64,000 nt of DNA, from assembly GCA_964019055.1 (NCBI GenBank), contig OZ025209.1, positions 4,867,071-4,931,070 of the forward strand, in the 5' to 3' direction. Shown here piece by piece: positions 33,501-46,598 of this stretch. Position 1 is the stretch's first letter; every line of letters starts with the position of its first letter. Source of the DNA: Anthopleura xanthogrammica. Taxonomy: Eukaryota > Cnidaria > Anthozoa > Actiniaria > Actiniidae. Below the pieces are notes generated by a model. That model saw only the letters and a program-made list of their open reading frames with translations. It did no database searches and had not been told where the DNA came from. The position numbers were made by a program, and so were the translations under genes.

Positions 33501-36500
33501 TGTACCTCTAAGCTGTACTCTTCAGAAAATTAAGTTTATATTCAACGAAAAAATACTAATTATTTTTGGTCGTAAGACCATTTTTTACATTGGGGTGGAA
33601 ATTAATATCATGAAAGTGACAGAAATACTTGAGAATTTTATATAAGATATGGCCCTTGCATTTTTTTAATGCTTGACTTCACCAAGGCTTTCATAAATAT
33701 CTACCGGTTAGAGTGTCTATAAACCTTGCCTCAATGTTCTCAGTATTGATTTTACTCAAAGTGAATAGTTGAAAGGTAAAACATTTCTTTATCTGAGTGT
33801 TGCATCTTTTATTGTCTTTTTTTTTTGGCAGGGGAGGGAGGTAAAAATAAATCTTTTACACAAAACAAAACTAGAAAAAAAATAACTATAACTACCAGAA
33901 GAATATCCACATGTTGACTCTTAACACAACCTTATAATGCTTCTTTATTGAAATTTACTTGACTTTATCTCATGTTTTTCAGAGATAAACAGAATACAAG
34001 GTGGGGGGTCACCTCCAGTCGTCTCTCCTCGAATTAAAGACGAGGAAAAAGTTAATGGTACACAATCAAGTGACGGAGGGGAGAGTAATATACAAGATAC
34101 AGGCGTGCCGAGACAAGAACCAAGGGAGCACAGAGAACACAGAGAACATAGAGAGCCTAGAGAACCAAGAGAACCTAGACATTTTAGAAGAGCACACCCA
34201 CCTGAAGAAAATAAACTGTACCAGCCTGTAAAATTATCTGAGAAAGTTTTTATTCCAACTAAAGAGCATCCCAAGGTATAATATATAATATAATAACATC
34301 TTTATTTACCAAGGGTATTACACGAAATAGTGTAAAAACACTAATAAACTTGTGGCCCTCACAATAGAGCAGATTTTGTATGAGTGTGAAAAATCATGGC
34401 ATACAGCACGGGCTTGGCACCAATTGTTGAATGTTTTCACACACGTCACAGCATAGACAAGGTCATGCTGTAAGGTTTTTCATAGTCATACAGTATGGAA
34501 ACTGCTTTAACGTACCACTTAAGTACTGTCATATGATGAAATGTTTTGCTGAAATTTGTCTTGCGAAAAAAAGAAAGCAGTACTACTCTTTTGTGAAGCT
34601 TCCATGAGAATATTCTTTCACAATCCTGGTATTTTTTTTGTATAATAATTTAATAGTACTTTCTCACAAAGCACCAGTTTGAGATCAAAGTTTAACTGTG
34701 TATCAGTACCATAGCGGCAATGTCAAAACGATGGTCCAAAATAGGGACCCGATCATATTGGTTTACTTGGAGGGTACTGGTTAATACCCCATCCCCTCAG
34801 AGATCTAAAAGGCAGTACATTAATATCTGAGGTTTGACTTTTAGTTTTTGAGATTTTAAGGACAAAGTAGACCTTTTCGGCTTGGGCATAATGTTTTCCC
34901 ATTTCAGACCACATGTCATTGTCTAGAGTATCATTTCTTTGTTTAAGAGTTGAGAAGACACATTAATATGGATAAACCTCGAACAAAGAATCTTATTCTC
35001 AAGAAAGTGACACATGGTCTGAAAAATGGCTCCCCCAAAATTTTTCGGTTATGTAAAGTTGGTGTTTGTTAATATTTTTCTAATATTCTCGTATTCAGTT
35101 TAACTTTGTCGGCAAGCTACTTGGTCCAAGAGGAAACACATTCAAAAGGTTGCAAAACAGTACAGGAACAAAGATGTCTATTTTAGGAAAAGGTTCAATG
35201 AGAGATAAAGAAAAGGTTAGCTATCCATTATACTACTGTACCAGCTAAAGTGAGCATTTAGATCTGAAGATGGACTTCATATTCCCTTCATTCTAGTGGG
35301 TGGCATAGTAGTAACCTTAACCTTTCCCTACTGCAAGTCCCATAAGTTGCAGGGCTCAAAATAACATCCGGTCAATGTCTGGCCAATTTCGTTACTTGAC
35401 CGGTCAAATACTGTTTTGAATGGACATGTTGACTGGCCATATTTGAAAAAATAGATAAATAAAATATCATATACCACATCTGATAAAGCTTATTTTATGT
35501 GTTGTTTGCTCCCTTGCCACTGGGGTTTTTCCCCAGGTATTCTGGTTTTGGTTTCTTACCTCTGCAAAAAACAATAAGTGAGATAAGAGTTGTGTTCTTA
35601 GAATATTAATTTAGGCTGGGCACAAGAGTAAATTTGATACATACTTTTTCCTTATTTATAGGAAGAAGAGCTGAAAGCAACAGGGGATCCAAAGTATAAT
35701 CATCTGTCTGAAGATTTGCATGTTCTTATTGAAGTAGAAGCTCCACCAGGCCAAGCACATGCCCGTCTGGGTATTGCAATAGAAGAAATCAAAAAATTTC
35801 TTATTCCTGTGAGTATTTTTCTCATTATCTTGAGTACAAATTTACATGGGCAGCCTTGTGCCAGGGCTCAACATAAACATACATCTACTAGTCTCAGACT
35901 AGTGAAGGTTTGCTGTGGACTAGTGGGAAAAAGACCTTGGGACTAGTGATTATCCACAGCAACTAGCCCAAGGACTAGCACAGAAGCTAGTGCCGAGCCC
36001 TGTGTCCTACTCACAACTTCTTAGATCACATTCAGTCTCCACAATAGCACTGCTAACCTTAAAGTGCCTATAAACCCTAACTCAATATTTTCAGTATTGA
36101 TTCTACATGAAGTGAGTAGTTGAATGGTAAAATATTTTTATAAGATTAACATATTGGAAGTATAAACCTTAATATCTCCAACATGCATCACTCAAATCTT
36201 ATAAAAATATTTCACCATTCAACTATTCACTTCATGTAGAATCAATACTGAAAATATTGAGTTAGGGTTTATAGGCACTTAAAATGTTATTGCTAAATTT
36301 CATGTTTTACAGTATTAAACAATAATTGATTTTTGTCATCCATTAAGGAAACAAATGATGAGATTCACCAGGAGCAAATGCGAGAGATGGCCATTCTTAA
36401 TTCCATGGACGACGGTCCTCCTACTAGTCAAGCTGGAAACCCCCCACCAGCACCTGCACCCACAGCCGGCAGAGGACGTGCCCGTCCAAGAGTGGCACAA

Positions 36501-39500
36501 GCTCCAATACCTCATCAAGTCCCTGCAAGAGGAATTTTAACACGTCAGGGCCATCCAATAGCAATACGAAGGGTACAACAGGGGCATCAACCTATTTCAG
36601 TTGCAGTCAGATCAGCAGCTGGTTTGCCGTCATCACCAACTATTGCACATCCTGCTCCCAGAGGTCAGGCACAAGCTGGGGTGGATCCCTATGGTGTAAG
36701 TACAGTAATTTTATATAACTTTGCTAAGAGCAAAAAAATTGTCATTCTCGTAAAGATGCACCTTGGCTAATAAACTTATCAATATTATTAAGACGATCCT
36801 GAATGCATAGTTTTAGTCTCTTAGCAAAGCAAAACCATTATGCATACAGGATTTGTTGTCTTTCCCAATGTTGATAGGATTCAAACCACAACATCCCACC
36901 CACACACTCTTTAATCATTCAGTGGTTGTGCTTGATAATGTTGAGGTAATAACGGTTTTAAAGCATGCACGATATTGTGCGTGAGATAAGTACAGTAGGA
37001 TACAAAAGATACAGTATTTGCACTCTAAAAGAAGTTTGGGTATTGATGAACACACTTGACCCAATTTCTTTGCTTCACAACACTAAAATACTGTAAAGCA
37101 AGAATTATTACAGTGCAAATCGAAAAACCGTGGGCACCCAGAAATAGTTCAGAAATTGTATATTGTTCATTGAACAATCTGAAAAGACTTTCTAACTACA
37201 AGAAGTTTATCTGACTACGAATCAATCGAACTTCTTGCAGTTAGAGAGTCGTTTCAGATTGTTCAACAAACAATATACGATTTCTGAAATATTTCTGGGT
37301 GCCCACGGTTTTTCAATTCACACTGTCATATCTCTGTAAGATTCTCACTCTGATTCTTAATATTCTGGAAACTTGGTATTTGTGAGTTGCCTGTTGGAAT
37401 TTATTTTTTCTCTGCCACAAGTCAAATATAAAAGGTACTGACTGATTAGTTTTGATTGACGGCTGCAAAAATCCAATTTCACAACAAGTCAATGAAATAT
37501 CTGAGTTCAGAGTATTGAGAATCGCAGTAAGAAGCTGAGCTTATGCTGTGTTTGTATGGCCAAGTTCACTTAACATTCTGGTAAGGGTGTGGTCAATGCA
37601 CTGATGTCACTGATGGTAACGTGTACATCTTACATAGATCAGTCTCAGGCTGTTTCAGTGTTTGATAAAATTTGAACATATGCTCACCTGTACTGTCATA
37701 AACTGATTGTCTTAAGTCAAATCACCTCAAGGCATACCATACCTCAATTGACCATTTCACGGTTCTCGTCAAACAACCTCAGCCTCGATAGCATGTAATT
37801 TATTCTTTAGAATTTGACTAAAGCCTGTGGAATTTTTAAGTGTTTCGATTGTTTGATAATGTGTACATTCCTTAAATTACCGTGAGCTGAAGTCAAATTC
37901 TAAAGAATATATTATACACTATTGAGGCTGAGGTTGATTGACAACAACCGTGAAATGGTCAATTGTCTATTTCACAGGAACAAAAAATAGGCTCGAAATT
38001 ACATTTTAAAATTTAATTATTATTGCTATCAATATTCATAAAAAATAAACCATAAAAGATAAAATGCTCAGAAAGACAAAAATATAAATTGAATCATCTG
38101 AAAGATTTTTTATTGACACATAGTAAAAAATTAACCTTTATGAAATATTTTATGAAATGATCCTTGAATTGTGTTTTTTTTCTTCAAGAGTATTAACACA
38201 CAATGAATAAAACTAGAAAATAGTCTTGTAAACTTCAAGTTTTAAATTAATGAAATTAAATTATAAATATGTATAATTTTTTGATATCAATTTATGCAGG
38301 GTATGCATGCTCTTCTTGTTCAGAATGAACCACGTCAAGCTGAGCATGTACAGTTGCATGTGCACGTAAGTTTTTAAGCATTTTTCAAATGTGTAAAATA
38401 CCTAACTTTCTACTACTTGACTACAGACTCCTTTACTTGGGGTTAGCTTCATAAAGTATGTACAGTACCAATGGTAAAACGAAGAGTTGGGTCTCTTCCT
38501 TTGAGGGTTTTTTCCTGGTTTTCTTCCCTCTTAACATGTAAAAAGTCCATTTTTGTGTTATGAACAGCCCAGAGTTTGTTTTAGGGTCTCAATAAAATTG
38601 CTAAAAAATTTGAAATGAAAGAATGATCTTTAACAATAACAGTATTAAAACAGTTTGAAGTTCCACAAACTGCATGAATGTTCTACACAATATTAAGGCT
38701 AGCCCTGAGAAACTGGAGTATGTATTTCTACATAAAAACAAAACTTTGATCACTTTTACTCGACAGTAAAACACAGTCAAAATTAATTAAACACTTTGTT
38801 GCACAGCACAATTATTTAATATAAATCCATTTTAACATTCCTTACGATGACACACCAAGCACAAGGGCTAACACTTTTGTTTTTCACATCCCCTGAAGAG
38901 AAAGAATGCATATTTGTCAAGTATTTAATAGTGTAGGAATTCTAAAAATCTAATTCAAACTCAGACCTAAATCTTTTCACTCAAATCTAGGTTGAAGTAA
39001 ATAATAGGCGCCTCTCAAAATTATCTTGGATTTGTGACTAACATGAAAATACAAAAAAAATGGCACAAATTCTGTTAAGAAAAAGTGTGATTTCTTTTGT
39101 ATTGTCATGTTAGCCTTGCATCCAAGATCATCTTGAGAGGGAGGCATTCTAAATTGTTTAAAAAATAAAATGGATTTGAAGTCCTGATTTTCTTTTCTTA
39201 TAAGAGTGAGAATTAATCTTTTGTATGATCGGCAACATTTGGGAGACGGAACAGACATACTTGACATATTTATGACCTTATTGAGATCAAAAAAATCAGT
39301 GCCCAGCTGCAAATTGTTGTAAAAACTCTGAAAAAAGGGGCTGCAGAGAGGTACATGTAGGGTGATGCAGGGCTACAGTCTTACTACTTGATTTCAACTG
39401 ATAACATTAACCTGAACCTCACTAGCTTTAGTCCTAACTTTCTAAGGGTCTTCAGAATGCAGAGCTCAAAATAACAGCCAGTCATACACTGGTTAAGATG

Positions 39501-42011
39501 TCCGGTGTATGATTTTTTTTTTATTCAAATATGACCGGTCAACATGTCTGTTCAAAACCGTATTTCAACGGTCAAGTACCAAATTTGGCCAGACATTGGC
39601 CATTGACCAGCCGTTATTTTGAGCCCTGAGCCTGCGATCCCTGCTAAAATTGTTCTTGAGGAATCTTACATAGATATAATGTTTATTTTTGAAATGTATT
39701 CTTGTAATATAACAGGAAACCTATGATCCTGCTTATGGATATGAAGCAGCATATGCCGAACCTGAGTAAGTACCATGCATGCAGACATTATCACTGTATC
39801 TATCTCTTCTCTATTTATTTTACCATTGTATTTATTACCGGTGCCAAAAATAGAGGTTTTGCAATGGTTTTACATGAGAAAGAATTCGATTCCCCACAGT
39901 AAAGGGATTTTATTGTTCTAACATGGCTGCCAGCAGGTGATGGTGCAAAAACCCTATAAACTGCCCTCAATCAAATTTAAGGAATAAAAAACAGTTTTCC
40001 GTGTATTATACTCTGATAAAGACACACGGGATGTAGAGAGAACACGAGAGAAGCGTAGGAAACCACCACGGGGATAGCGGAGTGGTTTCCAGCTTCTCGA
40101 GTGTTCTCTCCACATCCCAAGTGTCTTTATCAGAGTTTAGTATAAATACAAAGGTGATTATACAAAATCGCGTGTTCTGATTGGTTTTCTATCTCGGATT
40201 ATCAGCCGATAATCACCTTTTCGGACAAAATGGCTGTCAGCGTGACCGTCGCGCTTTTAAAAAATAAAATATTTTCACTTTCAATGTTGTTTCCTTCTTT
40301 CTTTTTTGAAATAATCACCTTTTTATTTATACTAAAAAAATTATTCACCTCAGGCTCAGTGATTATCGATGAATATTTACCTCGCAGCTCGAAGACTCGC
40401 CGCTCGGTAAATATTCATCGATAATCACTTCGCCTTCGGCGAATAACTGCTAAATAATACACAGAAAACTGTTTTTTATTGCTTTTATAAAATAACTAAC
40501 TTTTCAAAAGAGAAAAAAAATGAGGTGAGCATGTATTATGCTCTCATAAAACATGGCTTTTTGACCAATCAGAGCATGCGTAATATCAAAGTTATTTTAT
40601 AAAAATCATTCCCATGTATTTTCCCATGTTTGTCATGTACCTTTATGTATTCTAAGCAACCGTCAGTTATTTTGCTTATGGGGAGGGGGACAGTTTTCAG
40701 AAATTCTCTAAGGTGCCTTAAAAATTTACCCCCCATCCCCATAACAAGAAACATACTAGAAGTTCCCACCCTTCTTTTAGTGCTCTGAACACCAAGAGCC
40801 CCATAGGCATGGATAACGAGCAATTTCCTAAGGATTTATTTGGTTGACACACATGTATTGGATGGGGAGGGGGGAGTTTGAGGTTCAACCCCAAGATCAC
40901 AGTGTTGAGGGGCAGTACACACCCCACCTGTACCGCACCATGCTTCCCTTACTGTAGTGTAAAAATGTCTTCCTATGATACATGTAATACTAGAACAGAA
41001 TTGTGACTGGTTTTGTATCATTCTGTTGTATTAGGGATGTCCCATATTATGAATATGGTAGAGGGGTAGCTCCAGCAGAAATCTATGAGACTGCATATCC
41101 AGGTAAGTCCATTCTGTCTTATAAACCACACTTCAAACCACATCATTAGAGGCTAGATTGATCATCCTTTGAAATGTCTAACTGCCGTAACACAGTCAAT
41201 AATCTATTACCGTAAAACTTTTTAAATGACAACTTTGTTTTTTGTTCATTTTATGGTATAAAGTTATCAATTGAATTGCCCTATTTCACTATAACGTCAC
41301 ATCAAAACATCCTATTGTTTTAATGCTAAGGATCATGGTCGCCAGAGGGGCAAAATAGCAGCAAAATAAATTTAATCACAATAAAATTTAGTTTATGATA
41401 TAGTGGAAAGTGAGAGCAGCTAAATATGACACTAAATACCCTGGACCAAAGAAGATTTAGCCTAAATTTCTTTTATTCTTATCCATGTAAACAAGCTGTG
41501 ACGTCATAGTGAAATTGGGCAATTGGAATGAACAGACTTTTGAATTTTTAAAAATAAAATTTAATCTGTGTTTTGCATAATGAACAAAGTTATAAGTGAC
41601 ATCTTACTATTTACCTTTCCTTGTCCTCTAAAAGACTAATTTGATCGTAAAAAAATGGTAAAGGTTCACTATTAATATTTTATTTTATTGAAATACAAAA
41701 GCTTGAATTTGTAATTGGATTTTTAAAAGTTCCACTAATTTCATATTTTACAATTCTCTTTCATATTAACTTCCTCTAAAATTAATGTAAGTTGCCATTT
41801 TGTGAACTAAAATGTGGTCTTTACTCCTCTTATTCTTAAACCTAATTCTTAAAAGGAATACTGTGAGTAATTCTTAAGCTAAGCTAAGCTCAACAAATTT
41901 GTAAACTTCCTTATTTTAGCACCAGCTCATCTGCCTGCAAGTATGGCTGCCAGCTACAAGACAACACGGTCTACAAAGAAACTAATTCGCGAAGCTTCAT
42001 ACCCCTACTAA
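30515..42011 (+). CDS. KHDRBS: KHDRBS/Sam68-type STAR RNA-binding protein, nine exons, 424 aa
   Basis: Nuclear RNA-binding protein of the STAR family, known for splicing control and signalling. Exons: 30515-30608, 33983-34275, 35099-35215, 35662-35808, 36348-36695, 38300-38365, 39716-39765, 41035-41102, 41920-42011; all GT-AG, frame continuous. QUA1-like dimerisation segment at residues 5-37 ([20 protein letters not shown]). Maxi-KH domain starts near residue 115, with [19 protein letters not shown] (GPRG loop 138-141), LGKGSMRDK and [13 protein letters not shown]. Then a Pro/Arg-Gly-rich region, and a Tyr-rich tail ([15 protein letters not shown]) ending [12 protein letters not shown], like the Sam68 nuclear-localising tail. 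An Arg-Glu/His-Arg-Glu tract lies between QUA1 and KH. The start has a strong context (GACCATGG); an in-frame ATG two codons earlier is possible. An AATAAA lies at 42269-42274. Ortholog assignment is firm; which vertebrate KHDRBS is closest is not. Confidence 0.95.
31948..32032 (+). repeat. SINE-like fragment in KHDRBS intron 1
   Basis: GGGCATGGCTAATTTACAAA, GGAGGAAAACCTTTGAATC and AAGGGAGAGACCCAC match the SINE-like blocks elsewhere in the window. Confidence 0.6.
33711..33788. repeat. Partial MITE family B copy in KHDRBS intron 1
   Basis: GTGTCTATAAACC, TTCTCAGTATTGATTTTACT and AGTTGAAAGGTAAAACATTT match the left arm of 36061-36280; the rest is missing. Confidence 0.75.
34372..34506. repeat. 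Inverted-repeat element in KHDRBS intron 2
   Basis: GTATGAGTGTGAAAAATCATGG is inverted as GGTTTTTCATAGTCATAC at the right. Its centre carries GCACGGGCTTGGCACC and CACACACGTCACAGCAT. Related to the element at 19822-19986. Confidence 0.6.
34722..34872. repeat. Truncated copy of element R3
   Basis: TCCAAAATAGGGACCCGAT, TACCCCATCCCCTCAGAGA and TTGACTTTTAGTTTTTGAGA match 28866-29172, with the right end deleted. It abuts the MITE family C copy. Confidence 0.75.
34868..35045. repeat. MITE family C, copy 2
   Basis: CAGACCACATGTCATTGTC and GTGACACATGGTCTG form the inner arms; GTATCATTTCTTTGTTTAAG and CTCGAACAAAGAATCTTATT match the other copies. Ends 54 bp before KHDRBS exon 3. Confidence 0.85.
35350..35445. 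repeat. Fragment of the GGGCTCAAAATAACA element
   Basis: GGGCTCAAAATAACATCCGG and TCAATGTCTGGCCAA match, in the opposite orientation, the end of the fuller element at 39461-39628. Located in KHDRBS intron 3. Confidence 0.7.
35865..36003. repeat. ACTAGT-rich palindromic element
   Basis: CAGGGCTCAACATAAAC at the left and GTGCCGAGCCCTG at the right frame several GACTAGTG and CACTAGTC motifs. Resembles a small MITE; in KHDRBS intron 4. Confidence 0.55.
36061..36280. repeat. MITE family B, complete copy
   Basis: AAGTGCCTATAAACCCTAAC at the left is perfectly inverted at the right, and arms of about 90 bp pair almost throughout, including TTTTCAGTATTGATTCTAC. It lies 67 bp before KHDRBS exon 5 and would form a long hairpin in the pre-mRNA. 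Confidence 0.95.
37111..37325. repeat. Long palindromic element in KHDRBS intron 5
   Basis: GAAAAACCGTGGGCACCCAG at the left pairs with CTGGGTGCCCACGGTTTTTC at the right, and the arms continue through ATTGTTCATTGAACAATCTG-like sequence with few mismatches. Confidence 0.9.
37747..37963. repeat. Second palindromic element in KHDRBS intron 5
   Basis: ATTGACCATTTCACGGTT pairs with AACCGTGAAATGGTCAAT; inner arms CTCAGCCTCGATAG and TTCTTTAGAATTTGACT are also mirrored. Confidence 0.9.
38480..38600 (-). repeat. SINE-like fragment in KHDRBS intron 6
   Basis: GGGTCTCTTCCTTTGAGGG and TTCCTGGTTTTCTTCCCTC are the complement of the purine-rich SINE blocks; the stretch AACAGCCCAGAGTTTGTT mirrors CCTCTGGGCTGATCT of other copies. 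Confidence 0.5.
39461..39628. repeat. Palindromic element with GAGCTCAAAATAACAGCC ends
   Basis: Left AGAGCTCAAAATAACAGCC is inverted at the right as GCCGTTATTTTGAGCCCT. Interior ACCGGTCAACATGTC also occurs in the fragment at 35350-35445. In KHDRBS intron 6. Confidence 0.8.
39983..40482. repeat. Nested palindromic element in KHDRBS intron 7
   Basis: Outer ends AAAAACAGTTTTCCGTGTAT and ATACACAGAAAACTGTTTTT are inverted across 500 bp. Inside are a hairpin at about 40004-40140 (GATAAAGACAC to GTGTCTTTATC) and another at about 40357-40432 (GTGATTATCGATGAATATT and its complement). Either two elements inserted into one another, or one large foldback element. Confidence 0.75.
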
Positions 42012-43527
42012 GCTTTGATCTTTTGCAATCTAAATTCAGAATTTAGATCTCTTTTGGCTAGTTTTTGGACGCCAATTTTGTATGTTTGACTGTCCGATAT
42101 TTTTCATAATTATTGCTGAACTACCTTAGTTTTGTTAAACTCCAATGTGTGTGTGATATTTTTGCAATAAGAGTTAGTGTATTAATCACAACTTAAAACT
42201 CCATATTTCTAGCTAAAGTTAAGAAACAAATGCCTTCTGAACACTAAACCCATAAATTAGACAAAAGTAATAAAACCTGGTAGCATAATATCCCCCCCCC
42301 CCCCCTAATATTAAACATATCTCAAGATCTAAAGCACTATAAACTAAAATCCTTCCACTGATAAACTCTAAAATTCATATAAAAAGTATTGAAATAATTT
42401 TAATTAAAAGTTAAATGATTTTAAGGGTTAATGGCTTGACAAAATCTTGATTTCACTAAAAACATAATTCCTTATTAACTCCGTGATATTATTGACCATG
42501 ATTTTCAAAGTTTTGGAGATTTTTGGATGACAAATTTCTCCTGGAAGTTTTCATAAAATCTTACCAGAAAGAGTGTGTATTATCATTCAAACATAAAATA
42601 AATAAAAAATTGAGTTAATACTTCAAACTTAAACAGTCTTAAAATCTAAGAAAGCCTTTGAAATGTTACATACTTAATATACTTGAAATAAAGTTCTAAA
42701 TGAATAAAATATGTGTATTGAGTCATTCTAATGAATAAACTCCATTGTTGAAAATAGTCTATTGCTTACTGTATATCCCAACTAAAATATTAATAGAAGC
42801 AAAACAAAATTAAACCCAAGACACTCTTAACTTTTTTCATAGCTTGTATTTGTCATTATAAATGCTAAAATCTGCTTTCAAACTTAAAACTTTTTACAAC
42901 TTCTTCATTCTTAGTTCTCCCTAAATATCTCTTCTCCAAAAACCTTATTTTTAATGCACCCAATAAATGTATCATTCTGCAAATGTTTTCAAATGCTTTT
43001 CATAATCTCATTTTGTTATAAATACATTAAAATCTAAACTCGAAAATAAAATTTCACCTCAAGAACAGAAGGCATCTTATAAAATACAACATTAACACTG
43101 TATTTTTTTACAGTTAAACATTGTTTTTGAAACAATATAGTTTTGTATGTTTGTAAATATGCTTGACATTTTTCAACATTTTTGGAAATTTCTCAAAAAA
43201 AGAATGAAAAAATTGTAAAAAAGATAAAAAAAAGATTTTTGCTCTTAAGAGTATTTTTGTACCCAAAGCAATTATTTTTATAAATAATGCTTTAAGATAA
43301 TGAGATACATCTAGTTTTGATGACTTCATATTTTGATAGTATTTACATATTAACTGTTCCAATTTAAATTTGTTGTATAACCAGTTTGTTTAATAAAATA
43401 TTCTTTTTGGATTTTTAGTAATATTGAATTATTAAAACTAAGGGGCTACAGATTTCTACTTTACTTCTAGTAATAAAGGGAATAACTTTTCTTTCTAACG
43501 AGCTCCCTGATAATAAAACAATTAATT

Positions 43528-43727
43528 TTTCAACATTTATTTAATTCTTGTGGTGGGAATTTGTCTGTTATTAACACTTTTTCTATCCATAAAATTATTA
43601 AAATTCCAGCATGAACATTTATTCAACATTTATTTAATTCTTGTGGTGGGAATTTGTGTCTGTTATTAACACTTTTTCCAATACATTTTCTATCCATTAA
43701 ATTACTAAAAATCCCATCATGAACAAC
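43528..43727 (+). repeat. Direct tandem duplication, about 95-bp unit
   Basis: TTCAACATTTATTTAATTCT and GTGGTGGGAATTTGT, followed by CTGTTATTAACACTTTTT, occur twice in a row, with small indels. Confidence 0.9.
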
Positions 43728-45265
43728 AATATAATTATGATATATTTTCTGTTTCTTCCACGCTACTTTTCTAACGATTAAACAATCTTTTTTTGTTAAA
43801 AACAATTAGTGTGAAAGAATCACAGAGAATAAACCATAGATGAAACCCAAATCCAACAAAATTTCCGAACGATATAATAATTATTGTTTCTACATAATGC
43901 TTTACAATTAAATTTTGAAAGTTCAGATTGTTGTCAGTTAATTTTAATGTCTAGTCCTTCTATTTCCAAGACAACCATCATGAATATCTGCTAGAATAAT
44001 TAGCTATGATTGGTTGAGTTTGCTTTGTGTGATTGGTATGAATTCATCCAATCAGAATCACTGCATCTGTGGGTGGGGGGAGGGGTAATACACTTCTGTA
44101 TTTTACGAATTTTAGACTGTAAATTTCCATAACCCTCCATATGGAAACTGTTGTGAGAGCTTTAAAGTTTTGACTAAAATTATCCCTGTACCTTATTTGT
44201 TTTGTAGTATTTTGCTTAATTTCTTAATAATTATGATCTTAGTCTATTACACTAAATTCTTGACTGTAAGTTCCCCAACGAGTAGAAATCTGACAAATTG
44301 TAAATCATAATCAAGCTAAATCGTGAGAAACCATTAAAGCGTTATCAGGCAGCCTTTCGTCAGACTAAACCACGACTAAAGCAATGAAGACGAGAAAGTT
44401 ACTTCTGTCAATCAAATCAACCTAAACTGGAACTACTACTAACTGAATGTTGACAAGGATGGATATGTGACAGACAGACAGACTGTCTTGTAACAGGTAA
44501 TAAGTTGTATCTTTTAACTGAAGGGCAAATAAAAAACAAATAAAACAAGTTCTGCTACAGTGATACCAAATGAAATTAGCTGTCCTTGGCGTAAAAAAAA
44601 AAATTGAGAGTACAGCTCTTTAATCACTAAATGATTCCTTGAGATGTAATTATGGTATCATATGCCAATTAAAAGAAATAATACTCAAGGGAATCCATCA
44701 GCAGGGGCGGTATGGGGGGTCTTGGCATGATTCACGAAAATGAAAAAAGGACAATCACAGGACAAAATTATCAAACTCTCAAATTCAAGAAAATCCATGA
44801 ATCATGACGTTTAGAACATGCACATCACGGATCACGAAAATTAAAAAACCCTGTTAACAATTTCACATGAAAAATCCTTACCAACCCTGTATCATGCACA
44901 AGAACACTTGAAACAAATCCACTCTGAAAACAAGATTTTAATATCGCAGACTGAAGAAAGTCTCAAATCATAAATTATTTTGAATTTACTTAAAAAAGAC
45001 TCATTAGTCTGATTTTTCATGGATTTTAAATTTTGAATCTCCAAGGACATTTGATATCTTTTTGTCACTGAAGCAAAGCTTTAATCTTTTAAATCAGACT
45101 GTTAGTACAAATATTGGTAATTTTTTTTTCATTTTAATTCATAAAACAGTTAGATGTATAACCATCACAATAACTACTTCATAATATCGTAACAATGTAA
45201 CTGGCCATCGGCTACAATTTTGTCTGTACTTTATAGTTTAAATGAAGCTGGCAATAGTTTATTAA

Positions 45266-45424
45266 TTGACCTCTGTAGGTTGGGCGTAATGTTTTGTCCA
45301 TTTTGGATAACATGTCTTTCCTTTGAGAATAGAATTCTTTGTTTCATTTGCATCCAAACAAAGAAATAATACCCAAGGGATTGACATGTGGTCTGAAATG
45401 GGCAAAACATAAAGAGGTCTATTG
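45266..45424. repeat. MITE family C, copy 3
   Basis: ATTGACCTCTGTAGG and AGAGGTCTATTGAC mark the ends; arms carry AACATGTCTTTCCTTTGAG and GGGATTGACATGTGGTCTG. Confidence 0.85.
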
Positions 45425-46400
45425 ACCCTACAGAAATTGGTGCATCACATATTTTCTTAAATCAGTTCCTTTTGGGAATGGATGACTTGTACTAACAGGT
45501 CATGCAGCCCAACTCCATTACATTACGAAGTTGTGTCAAAATGACTAACGGCAACAAAAAGAGCACCTTAAATGCTACATAAAACAGAAATTCATTATTT
45601 TTTGACCTCAGAATTTTGTTGAAGTTCAGTTTGTGCCTAAAGCAAATGCAAGCAGCACAAATTATTGTTTGATTCCAGAAAATATCCATACCCCACCATG
45701 GAGGATATTTGAAAAAGGGTCTGACCACTCCTGGAATTTCCAATTTGTTTCCTTACCATGTATGGATATTTGTGAATCCACACATTTTGACAAAAAAGTC
45801 GTAAAGCAGAACCAGATTAGATTGGATTCCATGGTGCGTAAACCTATACTTTTACCAAATTTTACCATAAAAATGGTTTAAAAATTAAGTAAGCCCTTGT
45901 CTTCATTGAACTACAAGTACAGACTACCACTTTCCAGCTCGTATAGGCTTATCCTCCATAACTCATTAGTCACGTCTAATAATTTGAAGCTTTAAATGGC
46001 GATTGATTGTATTTAAAAACTTTCATTTACATTAACAGTAAAGCGTATAAAGATATTTTAAGTGGTAAGTGTGCACTCAAAGTATAATATACTCATTTAT
46101 TATTAATCCACTGTTAAGTCACTGTTGTTATCTAAATCCACTTGCACATGCAGAGATACTGCAGTTGTACTTTGACCATGAAATGTATTGGGTAATTCCA
46201 GCTATTTTCAAGCTCAGATTTTTAGTTTTAGTCTAGAAAAGCTCTTAGTCTGTTACTAGTTTTTAATGGGATTTGGTGTATCTAGTCCTTAAGGAGTCAC
46301 CTATTTCACCAAAAAATCCTTATTTCCCATCTTTTCTCATGCACTTGCCTGAATACATCTATTTCAAAAGAGGTTTTTGGAGTTAAGGAGATTCAGAAAT

Positions 46401-46598
46401 AAATAGTCCCCTTCACAGTTCCTACACCATCTTGAAAGGTAGCCATGTCTTTACATTGCAGCAAGACATGAGGTGATCTTGCAATGATAGAGACCTGCAA
46501 TAATAAATAAATAATTGTCCAAGGTGTTAAAAAAGGTCTCTATCATTGCAAGGTTACCTCATGTCTCACTTCGATGCAAAGAGACACCTTGCAAAATT
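46401..46598. repeat. MITE family A, copy 2
   Basis: AATAGTCCCCTTCACAGTTC, CTTGCAATGATAGAGACC and TTGTCCAAGGTGTTAAAAAA match copy 1 at 21409-21600. Its right end is degraded. Confidence 0.9.

Noticed and set aside
36333..36770. Separate 145-aa Pro/Arg-rich protein starting at 36333
   Set aside because: It is KHDRBS exon 5 read with parts of both flanking introns; splice sites and frame tie it to the KH gene.
45633..45881. 82-aa frame with PENIHTPPWRIFEKG
   Set aside because: Overlaps an inverted repeat (GAAAATATCCATAC and GTATGGATATTT) that is open on both strands; likely repeat DNA.
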